Assembly (NCBI GenBank): GCA_047722305.1
Contig: JBDNYM010000017.1
Span: 1-37,789 of the forward strand
From: JAKVJE01 sp047722305
GTDB lineage: Bacteria > Actinomycetota > Actinomycetes > Actinomycetales > Microbacteriaceae
Length of the DNA: 37,789 bases
Direction of reading: 5' to 3'
Part shown: piece after piece, positions 1 through 8,027 of the stretch
Layout: each line of letters begins with the position of its first letter
Numbering within the stretch: position 1 is the stretch's first letter
The notes under the pieces: generated by a model
Seen by the model: only the letters and a program-made list of their open reading frames with translations
The model's database searches: none
What the model was told of the DNA's origin: nothing
Made by a program: the position numbers and the translations under genes

Positions 1-303
1 GCCCCGCCCGAGCGCGCCCAGGCCCTGGTCTTCCTGGAGGGCCCCCTGCGGGGCCGGCGCATCACGCTCGGCTCGCAGCCGATCACCATCGGCCGCAGCT
101 CCGAGAACGGCCTGGTGCTGCGCGACGACTACACCTCCACCTATCACGCCCGCCTGTTCCCCGCCAGGGGCGGATGGATGATCGAGGACCTCGGCTCCAC
201 CAACGGCACGTTCGTGGCCGGCCGCCGCGTCAGCGGCCCGACCGCGGTCGGCGCCCGCACGCCGATCAAGGTCGGCTCGACCGTGATGGAACTGCAGGTC
301 TGA
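1..303 (+). CDS. fhaB: FHA-domain protein FhaB, C-terminal part only (5' end outside window)
   Basis: Reading frame 1 is open from the first base and ends at TGA 301-303, so about 100 C-terminal residues are visible. They form an FHA phosphothreonine-binding fold: a GRS motif (visible residues 31-33), then D-Y-x-S-x-x-H-A and LGSTNGTF, the conserved strand-loop signatures. FHA proteins at this locus are known as substrates and readers of the PknA/PknB kinases that act on wall-synthesis enzymes. The stop is one base before the phosphatase start, so this is the upstream member of the same operon. The N-terminal part and true start cannot be seen. The FHA assignment is firm; the FhaB name rests on position. 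Confidence 0.88.
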   Translation, partial: APPERAQALVFLEGPLRGRRITLGSQPITIGRSSENGLVLRDDYTSTYHARLFPARGGWMIEDLGSTNGTFVAGRRVSGPTAVGARTPIKVGSTVMELQV

Positions 304-304
304 C

Positions 305-1564
305 ATGCCGGTCAGCCACGCGAGCCTGCTCACCAACCGTGGACGGGTACGGCACAACAACCAGGACTCCGGCTACATCGGCACCCACCTGTTCGTCATC
401 GCGGATGGGATGGGGGGCCACGCGGGCGGCGACATCGCCTCGGCGATCACCATCAACCGGCTCATCGAGCTGGATCGCGAGTTCGAGTCGACCGACGCCG
501 CCGGGGACGCCTTCCGCTCCGTCCTGCTGCAGGCCAACCTGGAGCTGGCCAACACCGTCCTCGACTACCCGGAGCTGACGGGGATGGGCACCACGGTCTC
601 GGGCATGATCATCGTGCGCGATCAGGCGGTCATCGCCCACATCGGGGACTCGCGCATCTACCGGCTGCGGGGGGGCAGCTTGGACCAGATCACCAAGGAC
701 CACACCTTCGTGCAGCGGCTGGTGGACATGGGACGCATCACGCCGGAGGAGGCGCTGGTGCATCCCCGCCGCTCCGTGATCATGCGGGTGCTGGGCGACG
801 TCGAGGCGAACCCGGAGATCGACGTGTTCACCGAGCCGCTCCAGGCCGGCGACCGCTGGGTGATCTGCAGCGACGGCGTCTCCGGACCGCTCGGCGACGC
901 CTCCATGACGGACATCCTCACCACGACGGAGGACCGCGACCGCACTGCCGCCCGGCTCATCACGGCCACGATCGAGGCCGGCGCCCCCGACAACTGCACC
1001 TGTGCGCTGATCGACCCGCTGGTCGACGACGACGAGCCCACCGCGCCCAAGATCGTCGGCTCGGCTGCCGAGGAGGTCTCGCTGGAGCCGGTCCGCCGCG
1101 TGGTGGACCGCACCTCGGCCCTGAACACGCTGCGCGCCGCCGCCGCGCACCTGCACCCGCGCCGCCCGGAGACCTGGATTCCGCACGAGACCAGCGCCGA
1201 CGAGTACCTGCGCGAGCTCATCGACGAGTCGCGCCGCCGCACCGTCCGCCGCCGCGTGCTCGGCGCCGCCCTCATCGTCCTGGCCGCCCTGGTGGTCGCC
1301 GCCTCGATGTGGCTGGGCTGGCGCTGGACGCAGAACCAGTACTACGTCGGGTCCGACGACGGGTACGCGGTCGTCTACCGCGGCGTTGACACGAACCTGG
1401 GGCCCATCCGGTTCAGCCACCCCATCTCGACTCGGGAGGAGCGCGTCCCGCTGCGCCGCCTCACCACGGCCACGCGCTCCAGCGTGGAGCGCACCATCCC
1501 ATACGACTCCCGGCAGCAGGCCGAGCACGCCCTCGACCGGCTGCGGCAGGAGGCGAAATCATGA
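305..1564 (+). CDS. pstP: PP2C-family Ser/Thr protein phosphatase PstP, membrane anchored
   Basis: A 419-residue protein with the metal-dependent PP2C motifs in order: NNQD near residue 20, DGMGGHAGG (34-42), GMGTTV, GDSRIYR, CSDG (about 188-191) and DNCT. The catalytic domain covers about residues 5-240. A basic-flanked transmembrane helix lies at about 317-339 and about 80 residues follow outside. Family knowledge: PstP removes phosphate from the kinases PknA/PknB and their substrates and so opposes the two kinases encoded downstream. The start is one base after the fhaB stop, and the stop overlaps the rodA start by four bases (ATGA), indicating translational coupling. All metal-coordinating aspartates expected from the motifs are present. 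Confidence 0.95.
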   Translation: MPVSHASLLTNRGRVRHNNQDSGYIGTHLFVIADGMGGHAGGDIASAITINRLIELDREFESTDAAGDAFRSVLLQANLELANTVLDYPELTGMGTTVSGMIIVRDQAVIAHIGDSRIYRLRGGSLDQITKDHTFVQRLVDMGRITPEEALVHPRRSVIMRVLGDVEANPEIDVFTEPLQAGDRWVICSDGVSGPLGDASMTDILTTTEDRDRTAARLITATIEAGAPDNCTCALIDPLVDDDEPTAPKIVGSAAEEVSLEPVRRVVDRTSALNTLRAAAAHLHPRRPETWIPHETSADEYLRELIDESRRRTVRRRVLGAALIVLAALVVAASMWLGWRWTQNQYYVGSDDGYAVVYRGVDTNLGPIRFSHPISTREERVPLRRLTTATRSSVERTIPYDSRQQAEHALDRLRQEAKS

Positions 1565-2940
1565 GCACCACCAGCACCACCACACTCGCCGACGGCCGCC
1601 GCGTCACGTTCAAGGAGCGCAACCTGCGCGGCATCGAGCTGGCGCTGACCCTGTTCGCCCTGGCCATCGCCGGCCTGGCGCTGGTACTGGTGCAGTTCGG
1701 GGCCACCGGGGGGCTGCAGACCGCCGCCCTGGTCCTCGGCGGCCTGTATGCGGCGGCGATCCTGGCCGTTCACGTCACCCTGCGCATCGTGGCCCGGCAC
1801 GCCGACCCGGTGCTGCTGCCGGTGGCGACGCTCATCAACGCCTTCGGGCTGATCATGATCTACCGGATCGACCTGGAGAAGGGCGTCGCCTCGGCCAACT
1901 CCCCGTCGGTGCGGCAGGTGATCTGGGCCCTCATCGGCATCGCCTTCGCAGTGGCGACGCTGCTGGTCGTGCGCGACCACCGCCACCTGCAGCGGTACAC
2001 CTACATCTTCATGCTGGCGGCCATCCTGCTGCTCCTGCTGCCGATGCTGCCGGGCATCGGCTCGTACAACGGCACCAACGCGCGCCTCTGGGTGCGGATC
2101 GGCCCCATGAGCTTCCAGCCCAGCGAGTTCGCCAAGATCGCCCTGGCCGTGTTCTTCGCCGGATATCTGGTGCAGCATCGCGACTCCCTGTCGCTGACCG
2201 GCCACCGCATCCTCGGCGTGCGCTTCCCCCGCGCCCGCGATATGGGGCCCATCCTGGTGGTCTGGGCGGTGTCGATGCTGGTGCTGGTGGTGCAGCATGA
2301 CCTGGGCACCTCGCTGCTGTACTTCGGCCTGTTCCTGGTGATGCTGTACGTCGCCACCGGCCTGACCTCCTGGATCTGGATCGGGATCGGGATGTTCGCC
2401 GTGGGCGGCTTCTTCGCCTATCGGACCGTCAGCTACGTGCAGGGGCGGCTCGATGCCTGGCTGCGTCCGCTCGACCCCAAGATCTACAACGCCCCGGGCG
2501 GCAGCTACCAGCTGGTGCAGGGGATGTTCGGGCAGGCCAACGGCGGCCTGCTCGGGACCGGGCTGGGCAAGGGGTATCCGGGCATCACCCCGCTGTCGCA
2601 GAGCGACTACATCTGGCCCAGCCTGGTCGAGGAGATCGGGCTGATCGGCGCGTTCGCGCTGCTGTGCCTGTTCCTGGTGCTCGTGTCGCGCGGCATCCGG
2701 GTCGGGTTCGCCGGGCAGGACGACTTCGGCAAGCTGCTCGGGGTGGGCGTCTCGTTCGTGCTGGCCCTGCAGGTGTTCATTGTCATCGGCGGCGTCACGC
2801 GCGTCATCCCGCTGACCGGGCTGCCGACCCCGTTCCTGGCGGCCGGCGGGTCGAGCCTGCTGGCCAACTGGGTGATCATCGCCCTGCTGGCCCGCATCAC
2901 CGACTCGATCCGCAGCCGCAACCGGGAGGTGCAGTCATGA
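1561..2940 (+). CDS. rodA: SEDS-family peptidoglycan glycosyltransferase (RodA/FtsW)
   Basis: A 459-residue polytopic membrane protein with about ten hydrophobic helices. SEDS-family signatures are present: QPSEFAKI, HDLGTS (its Asp corresponds to the catalytic residue of RodA) and LTGLPTPFLAAGG near the C-terminus. It polymerises lipid II into glycan strands together with a class B PBP. It overlaps pstP and pbpA by ATGA at both ends, so pairing with the PBP encoded next is expected. Sequence alone does not separate RodA from FtsW well. Position between pstP and pbpA, not in the dcw cluster, favours the RodA (elongation) role. The usual 'SYGG'-type segment reads AAGG here. Confidence 0.92.
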   Translation: MSTTSTTTLADGRRVTFKERNLRGIELALTLFALAIAGLALVLVQFGATGGLQTAALVLGGLYAAAILAVHVTLRIVARHADPVLLPVATLINAFGLIMIYRIDLEKGVASANSPSVRQVIWALIGIAFAVATLLVVRDHRHLQRYTYIFMLAAILLLLLPMLPGIGSYNGTNARLWVRIGPMSFQPSEFAKIALAVFFAGYLVQHRDSLSLTGHRILGVRFPRARDMGPILVVWAVSMLVLVVQHDLGTSLLYFGLFLVMLYVATGLTSWIWIGIGMFAVGGFFAYRTVSYVQGRLDAWLRPLDPKIYNAPGGSYQLVQGMFGQANGGLLGTGLGKGYPGITPLSQSDYIWPSLVEEIGLIGAFALLCLFLVLVSRGIRVGFAGQDDFGKLLGVGVSFVLALQVFIVIGGVTRVIPLTGLPTPFLAAGGSSLLANWVIIALLARITDSIRSRNREVQS

Positions 2941-4388
2941 CGAGGCGACTCCGGCGCGTCACCGTGCTCATCTTCCTCATGTTCCTGGCGCTGTTCACCT
3001 CCACGTCGATCCTCCAGGTCATCACCGCCCCCAGCCTGCAGGCGGACGCCCGCAACACTCGCACCACGATCGCGTCGTACTCGGTGCAGCGCGGCGAGAT
3101 CATCGCCGGCACCCAGGTGCTGGCGAAGTCGGTGCCCGTCAACACCGTGTTCAAGTTCCAGCGGCAGTACGAGAACGCGGGGCTGTACTCGTCGATCGTC
3201 GGCTACTACACCCGCACACAGGGCTCGGCCGGCATCGAGCAGGCCCTGAACACGCAGCTGACCGGGAAGAGCGACGACCAGTTCCTCACCCGGGTGCAGA
3301 ACCTCATCACCGGGCGCACGCCGCAGGGGGCCGCGGTGACGCTCACCATCGACCCGCGCATCCAGCAGGCCGCCTCCGACGCGCTGGGCGACCACATCGG
3401 GGCGGCGGTGGCGATCGAACCGAAGACGGGCCGCATCCTCGCCATGGTCTCCAAGCCCGGGTTCGACACGAACGCCCTGACCGGCTCCGACGACCAGCAG
3501 GTCATCTCGACCTACAAGTCGCTGCTGGCCGACCCCAACCAGCCGCTGGTCAACCGGGCCATCGGCGGCGCCACCTACCCGCCGGGGTCGACGTTCAAGC
3601 TGGTCGTCAGCGCTGCGGCGCTGGAGAACGGCTTCACCCCCGACTCCGAGTTCGACAACGTCCGCGATCTCACCCTGACCGGCACCAGCACGCAGGTGCA
3701 CAACATCTCGGACACGTTGTGCGGGTCGGGGAGCAAGGCGACCATGCGCACGGCCCTGCAATACTCGTGCAACATCCCCTTCGCCGAGCTCGGCGGCCAG
3801 CTGGGGGAGGACAAGATCGCGGCGGTGGCCAGCAAGTTCGGCTTCGGCCACACCTTCAAGATTCCGCTGAAGGTCACCGCCAGCCGGTATCCCTCCGGGA
3901 TGACCCCCGCCCAGGTGCAGCTCGCCAGCTTCGGCCAGTACGACGTGCGGGCCACGCCGCTGCAGATGGCCCTGGTCTCGGCCGGCATCGCCAACGGCGG
4001 CGCGGTCATGACCCCGCAGCTGGTGCAGTCGGTGCAGGACGACCGGCTGCACACCACCCAGTCGTTCCGGGCGAAGAAGTACTCGCAGGCCGTCGACCCC
4101 GCCACGGCGGGGACGCTCAGCCAGATGATGCAGTTCAACGTCTCATCCGGAGCGATTTCGAGTGCAAGAATAAACGGAGTGGATGTCGCGGGGAAGACGG
4201 GCACGGCCGAGACGACGAAGTCAGCGCAGTACACGCTGTGGTTCACCGGATTCGCTCCGGCGAACGACCCCAAAGTGGCGGTGGCGGTGGCGGTCGAGAA
4301 CGGCGGCGCGTACAACGACAGCCTCGGATCCCATGAAATCGCGGCCCCGATCGGCCGAGACATTATGAAGGCGGTGCTAGACCAATGA
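2937..4388 (+). CDS. pbpA: Class B penicillin-binding protein PbpA (peptidoglycan transpeptidase)
   Basis: 483 residues from the ATG that overlaps the rodA stop. A short basic N-terminus and one signal anchor (about residues 9-30) are followed by a periplasmic-side domain and a transpeptidase domain. The acyl-serine motif is STFK (S218-K221), the second motif SCN (S277-N279) and the third KTG (K420-G422), all intact. Family role: D,D-transpeptidation that cross-links glycan made by its SEDS partner at the outer membrane face. The protein is short for a class B PBP, which fits PbpA of the actinobacterial pknAB operon. The stop overlaps the pknA start (ATGA). The stretch around 4140-4180 is less GC-rich than its surroundings, but the reading frame continues. 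Confidence 0.94.
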   Translation: MTRRLRRVTVLIFLMFLALFTSTSILQVITAPSLQADARNTRTTIASYSVQRGEIIAGTQVLAKSVPVNTVFKFQRQYENAGLYSSIVGYYTRTQGSAGIEQALNTQLTGKSDDQFLTRVQNLITGRTPQGAAVTLTIDPRIQQAASDALGDHIGAAVAIEPKTGRILAMVSKPGFDTNALTGSDDQQVISTYKSLLADPNQPLVNRAIGGATYPPGSTFKLVVSAAALENGFTPDSEFDNVRDLTLTGTSTQVHNISDTLCGSGSKATMRTALQYSCNIPFAELGGQLGEDKIAAVASKFGFGHTFKIPLKVTASRYPSGMTPAQVQLASFGQYDVRATPLQMALVSAGIANGGAVMTPQLVQSVQDDRLHTTQSFRAKKYSQAVDPATAGTLSQMMQFNVSSGAISSARINGVDVAGKTGTAETTKSAQYTLWFTGFAPANDPKVAVAVAVENGGAYNDSLGSHEIAAPIGRDIMKAVLDQ

Positions 4389-5929
4389 GACCGACGGCTG
4401 GGCTCACATTCTCCTCGCGCTATCAGCTCACCAAGCTGATCGCGGTCGGCGGCATGGGCGAGGTGTGGGAAGCCCACGACCTCGTCATCGGCCGCGAGGT
4501 CGCCCTCAAGATCTTGAAAGACGAGTACATGGGCGACCCGGGCTTCCTGGAGCGCTTCCGCGCCGAGGCCCGCCATGCCGCCCTGGTCAACGACGAGGGC
4601 ATCGCCTCCGTGTACGACTACGGCGAGGAGGACGGCTCCGCCTACCTGGTGATGGAGCTGGTGCCCGGCGAGCCGCTGTCGGCCATCCTCGAGCGCGAGA
4701 AGGTGCTGCCGTCGGACGACGTGCTCGACATCGTCTCCCAGACCGCCTCGGCCCTGGCCGCCGCGCACAAGGTCGGCCTCGTGCACCGCGACATCAAGCC
4801 CGGCAACCTGCTCATCACGCCGGACCACCGGGTGAAGATCACCGACTTCGGCATCGCCCGCCTGGCCGACCAGGTGCCCCTGACCGCCACCGGCCAGGTG
4901 ATGGGGACGGTGCAGTACCTGTCGCCGGAGCAGGCCAGCGGCCATCCCGCCTCGCCGGCCACCGACATCTACTCGCTCGGCATCGTCGCCTACGAGTGCC
5001 TGGCCGGACGCCGCCCCTTCACGGGCGAGAGCCAGGTGGCCATCGCCATGGCGCAGATCAACGACACCCCGCCCGACCTGCCCAGCAACGTGCCGCCGGC
5101 GGTGCGCAAGCTGGTCATGTCGTGCATGGCGAAGAACCCCGCCGACCGCCCCACCTCGGCCACCGCGCTGTCGAAGGCCGCGCACGCCATCCGGATGGGA
5201 GACCTGGCGACGGCCGCCATCGAGGTCCCGCAGGTCACCCCCACCGGAGAGGGGCTGCTGCCCACCACCAAGGCGACCCAGATCATGCCCTCCGCCGGGG
5301 CGACCACCCTGCTGCCGACCGCGGCCGGCGGCCCGCTGCATCCCGATGAGGAGCAGCCGGATGCGAAGTCCGGGCAGCCCCGGAAGAAGCGCCGCTGGGT
5401 GATCTGGCTCATCGTGATCATCGCCGCGCTGCTCGTCGCCGCGCTGATCGGCGTCTTCTGGGCGCGCGCCGTCAGCTCGAAGCCGTCCGAGAGCCCGTCG
5501 CCGAGCGTCACCGAGTCGGCCACACCGTCCGAGACCCCGTCGCCGACGCCGACGCCCACCCCGACCCAGCCGACCACGGCGGCTCTGAACTGCGGGCAGT
5601 ACGACGGGCAGCAAACCGATGTTGCCCAGAGCAACATCACCGCCCTCGGGTTCAACGTGCAGCTGACCACCGCTCCCGGGAATCCGCCGGATGGGAAGTC
5701 GGCCAACACGGTCAAACAGGTGAGCCCCTGCGGCCCGTCACTTGAGCAGGGGCAGCTCGTCACCATCACGTCCTACGGCCCGGCCCCGTCCCCGTCCACA
5801 CTGGACAACCAGACTGACTGCGAACGGTTCGGTTACACCTGGAAAGCCAACACGACGACAGCCAGTTCTCCTGCTAGCCAGTCGTCAAGCCCAACGCCGA
5901 GCACTACGTATCAGTGCGTGTCGAACTGA
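4385..5929 (+). CDS. pknA: Membrane Ser/Thr protein kinase PknA with a short PASTA-like tail
   Basis: 514 residues. The kinase domain (about 15-270) shows the glycine loop GGMGEVWEA, the VALKIL lysine, HRDIKPGN, DFGIARL and PEQASG. A basic stop then a transmembrane helix at about 337-360 is followed by a Pro/Ser/Thr-rich linker and about 120 extracellular residues. The region at about 397-460 (QSNITALGFNV... KQVSPCG... GQLVTITSYG) has the pattern of one degenerate PASTA unit. Four cysteines lie in the extracellular tail. Many PknA orthologues lack an extracellular sensor, so the tail is notable. Role: Hanks-type kinase controlling wall synthesis and division. The start overlaps the pbpA stop. 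Confidence 0.92.
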   Translation: MRPTAGLTFSSRYQLTKLIAVGGMGEVWEAHDLVIGREVALKILKDEYMGDPGFLERFRAEARHAALVNDEGIASVYDYGEEDGSAYLVMELVPGEPLSAILEREKVLPSDDVLDIVSQTASALAAAHKVGLVHRDIKPGNLLITPDHRVKITDFGIARLADQVPLTATGQVMGTVQYLSPEQASGHPASPATDIYSLGIVAYECLAGRRPFTGESQVAIAMAQINDTPPDLPSNVPPAVRKLVMSCMAKNPADRPTSATALSKAAHAIRMGDLATAAIEVPQVTPTGEGLLPTTKATQIMPSAGATTLLPTAAGGPLHPDEEQPDAKSGQPRKKRRWVIWLIVIIAALLVAALIGVFWARAVSSKPSESPSPSVTESATPSETPSPTPTPTPTQPTTAALNCGQYDGQQTDVAQSNITALGFNVQLTTAPGNPPDGKSANTVKQVSPCGPSLEQGQLVTITSYGPAPSPSTLDNQTDCERFGYTWKANTTTASSPASQSSSPTPSTTYQCVSN

Positions 5930-5930
5930 C

Positions 5931-5977
5931 CCGTTACGATAACGGCAGACAGCACCAGGTTTCAGTCTCGTAGACTG
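5931..5977. promoter_or_regulatory. Two perfect 15-bp inverted repeats in the pknA-pknB gap
   Basis: CCGTTA-CGA-TAACGG occupies 5931-5945, directly after the pknA stop. CAGTCT-CGT-AGACTG occupies 5963-5977, 31 bp before the pknB ATG. Both are perfect 6-bp arms around a 3-nt spacer beginning CG. This is the only gap of any size in the otherwise overlapping operon. They could be protein-binding operators or small RNA hairpins that separate pknB expression from the upstream genes. No T-run follows either repeat, so simple Rho-independent termination is unlikely. Function is inferred. Confidence 0.45.
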
Positions 5978-6008
5978 ATGCCCTACAGCGCGGAATGAGA
6001 GTGTAGGC

Positions 6009-7841
6009 ATGGCGGAGCAGCTGCTCAACGGCCGCTATCGGGTCGGCAAGCTGATCGGCCACGGTGGGATGGGCGACGTGTACCTCGGCACCGACACCCG
6101 CCTGGGGCGCACGGTCGCCATCAAGATCCTGCACGAGCGCCTGGCCGACACCCCCGAATTCCGGCGGCGGTTCCGCACCGAGGCCATGGCGGCCGCCCGC
6201 ATGGCGAATCCGCACATCGTACGCACCTACGACGGCAACCAGGATCACATCACCCTGCCGGACGGGTCCACCCGGCACATGTACTACCTGGTGATGGAAT
6301 ACGTCGACGGGCGCACCGTGCAGGACGTCCTGGCATCGCACGGCCCGCTGGAGGCGCAGGAGGCGCTGAGCATCGTGCGCCAGGTGCTCGCGGCCCTCGA
6401 CTACTCGCACCGCTCGGGCATCGTGCACCGCGACATCAAGCCCGGCAATGTCATGCTCACCAACACCGGCAATGTGAAGGTGATGGACTTCGGGGTCGCC
6501 CACGTGCTGGGCGACGACAGCGCGCCCGCCGACGGCGACAAGGTCACCGGCACCGTCCAATACTTCGCCCCCGAGCAGGCCCAGGGCCACGTCACCGGCG
6601 CGACCACGGATGTGTACAGCACGGGCGTGCTGCTCTTCGAGATGCTGACCGGCAGGCTGCCGTTCGCGGGCGAGACCCCGGCGGCGGTCGCCTACCAGCA
6701 CGTGCACGAGCCGGCGCCGAAGCCCAGCACGCTGGTGCCGACGCTGTCGCGCGCGATCGACCTGCTCGTCCTGACCGCCCTGCAGAAGCGCCCCGCCGAC
6801 CGGTACCAGACGGCGGACGAGTTCGCCGCCGACGTCGACCGCGTGCAGCACGGCATCGAGCCCTTGGGGCACGCCGCGGTGCCGCACGCACTGCTCGGCA
6901 CCGCCGCGACGACCACCGTCCTGCCCGTCGCGAACAGCGGCAACAGCGGCGAGGAGGATGACTCTCCGTTCGACGCCTTCGCGTCGCAGCCGGCGTCCGA
7001 CTCCAGCCCGGTGCTGGAGCGCAATCTGCGCAACCGCCGCGTGGGGATCATCTGGGGGGTCGCCGGGGGCCTCGCCCTCCTCACGGTGATCGCCTTCGTG
7101 TGGCTGCTGTTCATGCACCCGACGGTCGCCTCTCCGACCACGAAGTACCTCAAAGTGGCCGACGTCTCCTCGCTGTCGTACGCCGATGCGTCCAAGCAGC
7201 TCAAGGGGGACGGCTTCCTGGTCAAGCAGAAGAAGGTCACCAGCGACACGGTCGCCACCGGCACCGTCATCAGCACCACCCCTGTCGCCGGCAAGGTGAT
7301 GGCCCAGGGCTCGACGATCACCATCAACGTCTCCAGCGGCCCCAAGCGGGTGACGATCCCGTCGCTGAAGAACCTCACCCAGGCCGCCGCCGCCGCCAAG
7401 CTGCAGGCCGTCGGACTGTCGGTCGGGACGATCACGCCCCAGACCGACGCGACGCTCCCCGAGGGCACGGTGCTCGCCAATTCGCCGGTGTCCGGCGTGC
7501 GCGTGGCGCCCGGCAGCTCGGTCGATCTCACCGTGTCGTCCACGCTCGTCACCATTCCGACGGTCAAGAACCTGAACCAGGCGGATGCGCAGAAGGCGCT
7601 GCAGGCCGTCGGACTGCAGCTGAACGCCGTCATCAAGCAGGACTGCAACCAGGGCTGGCAGGATCCGCTGGCCGTGCAGCAGGACACCGGCCAGGTGCCG
7701 CTCGGATCTCAGGTGACCGTGACCTTCCTGCAGCGCACGTCCGGCAGCATGTGCTCGCCGAGCCTGTCGCCGAGCCCCTCGGCCAGCCCGGGCTCCAACG
7801 CCGGAGGCAACGGGAGCACCTCCGCTCCGCAGGGCCAGTAG
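6009..7841 (+). CDS. pknB: Ser/Thr protein kinase PknB with three PASTA domains
   Basis: 610 residues. The kinase domain (about 10-270) has GHGGMGDVYLG, the VAIKIL lysine, HRDIKPGN, DFGVAHV and PEQAQG. A long juxtamembrane linker leads to a transmembrane helix at about 345-366. Three PASTA units follow at about 377-443, 447-513 and 514-580, the last two starting VTIPSLKNL and VTIPTVKNL, then a Ser/Pro/Gly tail. PASTA domains bind muropeptides or lipid II, and PknB phosphorylates wall-synthesis regulators such as FhaB-type proteins. The third PASTA unit contains a cysteine (QDCNQGW) that may pair with the one in SGSMCSP. The start follows a weak GAG purine stretch. The gene lies 79 bp after pknA and ends the operon. 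Confidence 0.95.
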   Translation: MAEQLLNGRYRVGKLIGHGGMGDVYLGTDTRLGRTVAIKILHERLADTPEFRRRFRTEAMAAARMANPHIVRTYDGNQDHITLPDGSTRHMYYLVMEYVDGRTVQDVLASHGPLEAQEALSIVRQVLAALDYSHRSGIVHRDIKPGNVMLTNTGNVKVMDFGVAHVLGDDSAPADGDKVTGTVQYFAPEQAQGHVTGATTDVYSTGVLLFEMLTGRLPFAGETPAAVAYQHVHEPAPKPSTLVPTLSRAIDLLVLTALQKRPADRYQTADEFAADVDRVQHGIEPLGHAAVPHALLGTAATTTVLPVANSGNSGEEDDSPFDAFASQPASDSSPVLERNLRNRRVGIIWGVAGGLALLTVIAFVWLLFMHPTVASPTTKYLKVADVSSLSYADASKQLKGDGFLVKQKKVTSDTVATGTVISTTPVAGKVMAQGSTITINVSSGPKRVTIPSLKNLTQAAAAAKLQAVGLSVGTITPQTDATLPEGTVLANSPVSGVRVAPGSSVDLTVSSTLVTIPTVKNLNQADAQKALQAVGLQLNAVIKQDCNQGWQDPLAVQQDTGQVPLGSQVTVTFLQRTSGSMCSPSLSPSPSASPGSNAGGNGSTSAPQGQ

Positions 7842-7867
7842 CGGCGGGCGCCGCCGCCGGCCGCCGC

Positions 7868-8026
7868 TCAGCGCACGGTGACCGCCTGCCAGGGCGCCAA
7901 CAGCCCGTCGACCCACGGGAACACGACCCAATTGAGGGCGGCTGCCGCCCCGGCCAGCAGCACCAGGCATTCGAGGATGCGCACCCACCAGGGGCCGGGC
8001 AGGTGGCGCCAGATCCAGGCGTACAT
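7868..8026 (-). CDS. Small conserved-looking membrane protein, 52 aa
   Basis: The ATG at 8026-8024 lies one base after the sortase TGA (8030-8028), so the two genes are almost certainly co-translated. The 52-residue product begins MYAWIWRHLPGPWWVRIL, has one hydrophobic helix (about residues 17-40) and a short tail ending APWQAVTVR. The pattern 'R-x-LPGP ... hydrophobic ... VFPW' is one I associate with small uncharacterised actinobacterial proteins beside crgA and sortase genes, but I cannot confirm that here. It converges on pknB with 26 bp between stops. No function can be given. Confidence 0.6.
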   Translation of the reverse strand: MYAWIWRHLPGPWWVRILECLVLLAGAAAALNWVVFPWVDGLLAPWQAVTVR

Positions 8027-8027
8027 G

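Noticed and set aside
266..1528. Long open frame antisense to pstP
   Set aside because: High-GC shadow: repetitive Arg/Gly/Val/Asp composition, no domain, and fully opposite a well-supported phosphatase. The same holds for long antisense frames opposite pbpA-pknA (3575-5614), pknB (5934-7988) and yidC-jag (22610-24211).
7843..7855. GGCGG-GCG-CCGCC as a terminator between pknB and the small membrane gene
   Set aside because: Only five GC pairs, no T-run, and the area is all G and C, so chance is likely.
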